From: CAYPZL01 sp964415045
Lineage (GTDB): Bacteria > Planctomycetota > Phycisphaerae > Sedimentisphaerales > Anaerobacaceae
Assembly (NCBI GenBank): GCA_964415045.1
Contig: CAYPZL010000275.1
Location: forward strand, 1 to 5,687
Direction: 5' to 3'
DNA: 5,687 nt
Shown here: positions 5,642 through 5,687 of the stretch, piece by piece
Numbering within the stretch: the stretch's first letter is position 1
Layout: the number at the start of each line of letters is the position of its first letter
Program-made: the position numbers and the translations under genes
Notes under the pieces: generated by a model
What the model saw: only the letters and a program-made list of their open reading frames with translations
Told to the model about the DNA's origin: nothing
Database searches by the model: none

Positions 5642-5687
5642 ATGAAAGGCTGCCTCCGGTCGCGTTCTCTGGTATGGTTGAGGACAA
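5642..5687 (+). CDS. Possible start of a gene running off the right edge
   Basis: ATG 5642 opens a frame that stays open to the window end, reading MKGCLRSRSLVWLRT. It lies about 50 bases downstream of the predicted start of transcription at 5593, which is the only support. No Shine-Dalgarno sequence precedes it and 15 residues cannot identify a family. The real start could lie beyond the window. Confidence 0.2.
   Translation, partial: MKGCLRSRSLVWLRT

Noticed and set aside
5673..5678. Further -10-like box TATGGT with a TCTGG prefix near the right edge
   Set aside because: No -35 element lies at 16-18 bases and the window ends nine bases later, so it cannot be supported.
3642..5687. Very long open frame on the minus strand across pgk and rpe
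   Set aside because: It is antisense to two genes with complete conserved motifs. Its translation is low-complexity and rich in Gly, Asp, His and Arg, as expected from the reverse strand of GC-rich coding DNA.

Overview
The window looks like ordinary bacterial chromosome of fairly high GC. It carries a central-carbon gene cluster (gap, pgk, rpe, all on the + strand) next to a less conserved accessory stretch. The GapA-type GAPDH and the mix of genes with and without Shine-Dalgarno sequences would fit a Planctomycetota-like or related environmental bacterium. That placement is only an impression from protein style and needs a similarity search.

Left part (1-1008): the last 33 codons of a + strand gene of unknown function end at 104. 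They converge on a small minus-strand gene (529 to 115) encoding a membrane protein with two CxxC pairs. This gene appears to carry a one-base frameshift near 460-469. From 530 to about 971 no convincing gene is visible; one short coding-looking stretch (771-866) may be a gene remnant.

Middle (972-2184): a complete AAA_14/DUF4143-type ATPase gene. Its ATG directly abuts a 37-bp near-perfect palindrome. The palindrome contains a plausible promoter placed so that the transcript would begin at or next to the start codon. This is the most unusual regulatory arrangement in the window.

Right part (2324-5687): a good sigma70-type promoter and a strong ribosome site precede gap. A textbook intrinsic terminator (UUCG loop, T5 tract) separates gap from pgk, and pgk has no Shine-Dalgarno sequence. 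A long hairpin without a T tract lies between pgk and rpe. After rpe come a weak terminator-like hairpin and a probable extended -10 promoter for whatever lies beyond the window. GAPDH and phosphoglycerate kinase catalyse consecutive steps of lower glycolysis; ribulose-phosphate 3-epimerase links the pool to the pentose phosphate pathway. No CRISPR array, tRNA, rRNA or insertion sequence was seen, and I see no evidence of a wholly new system here.
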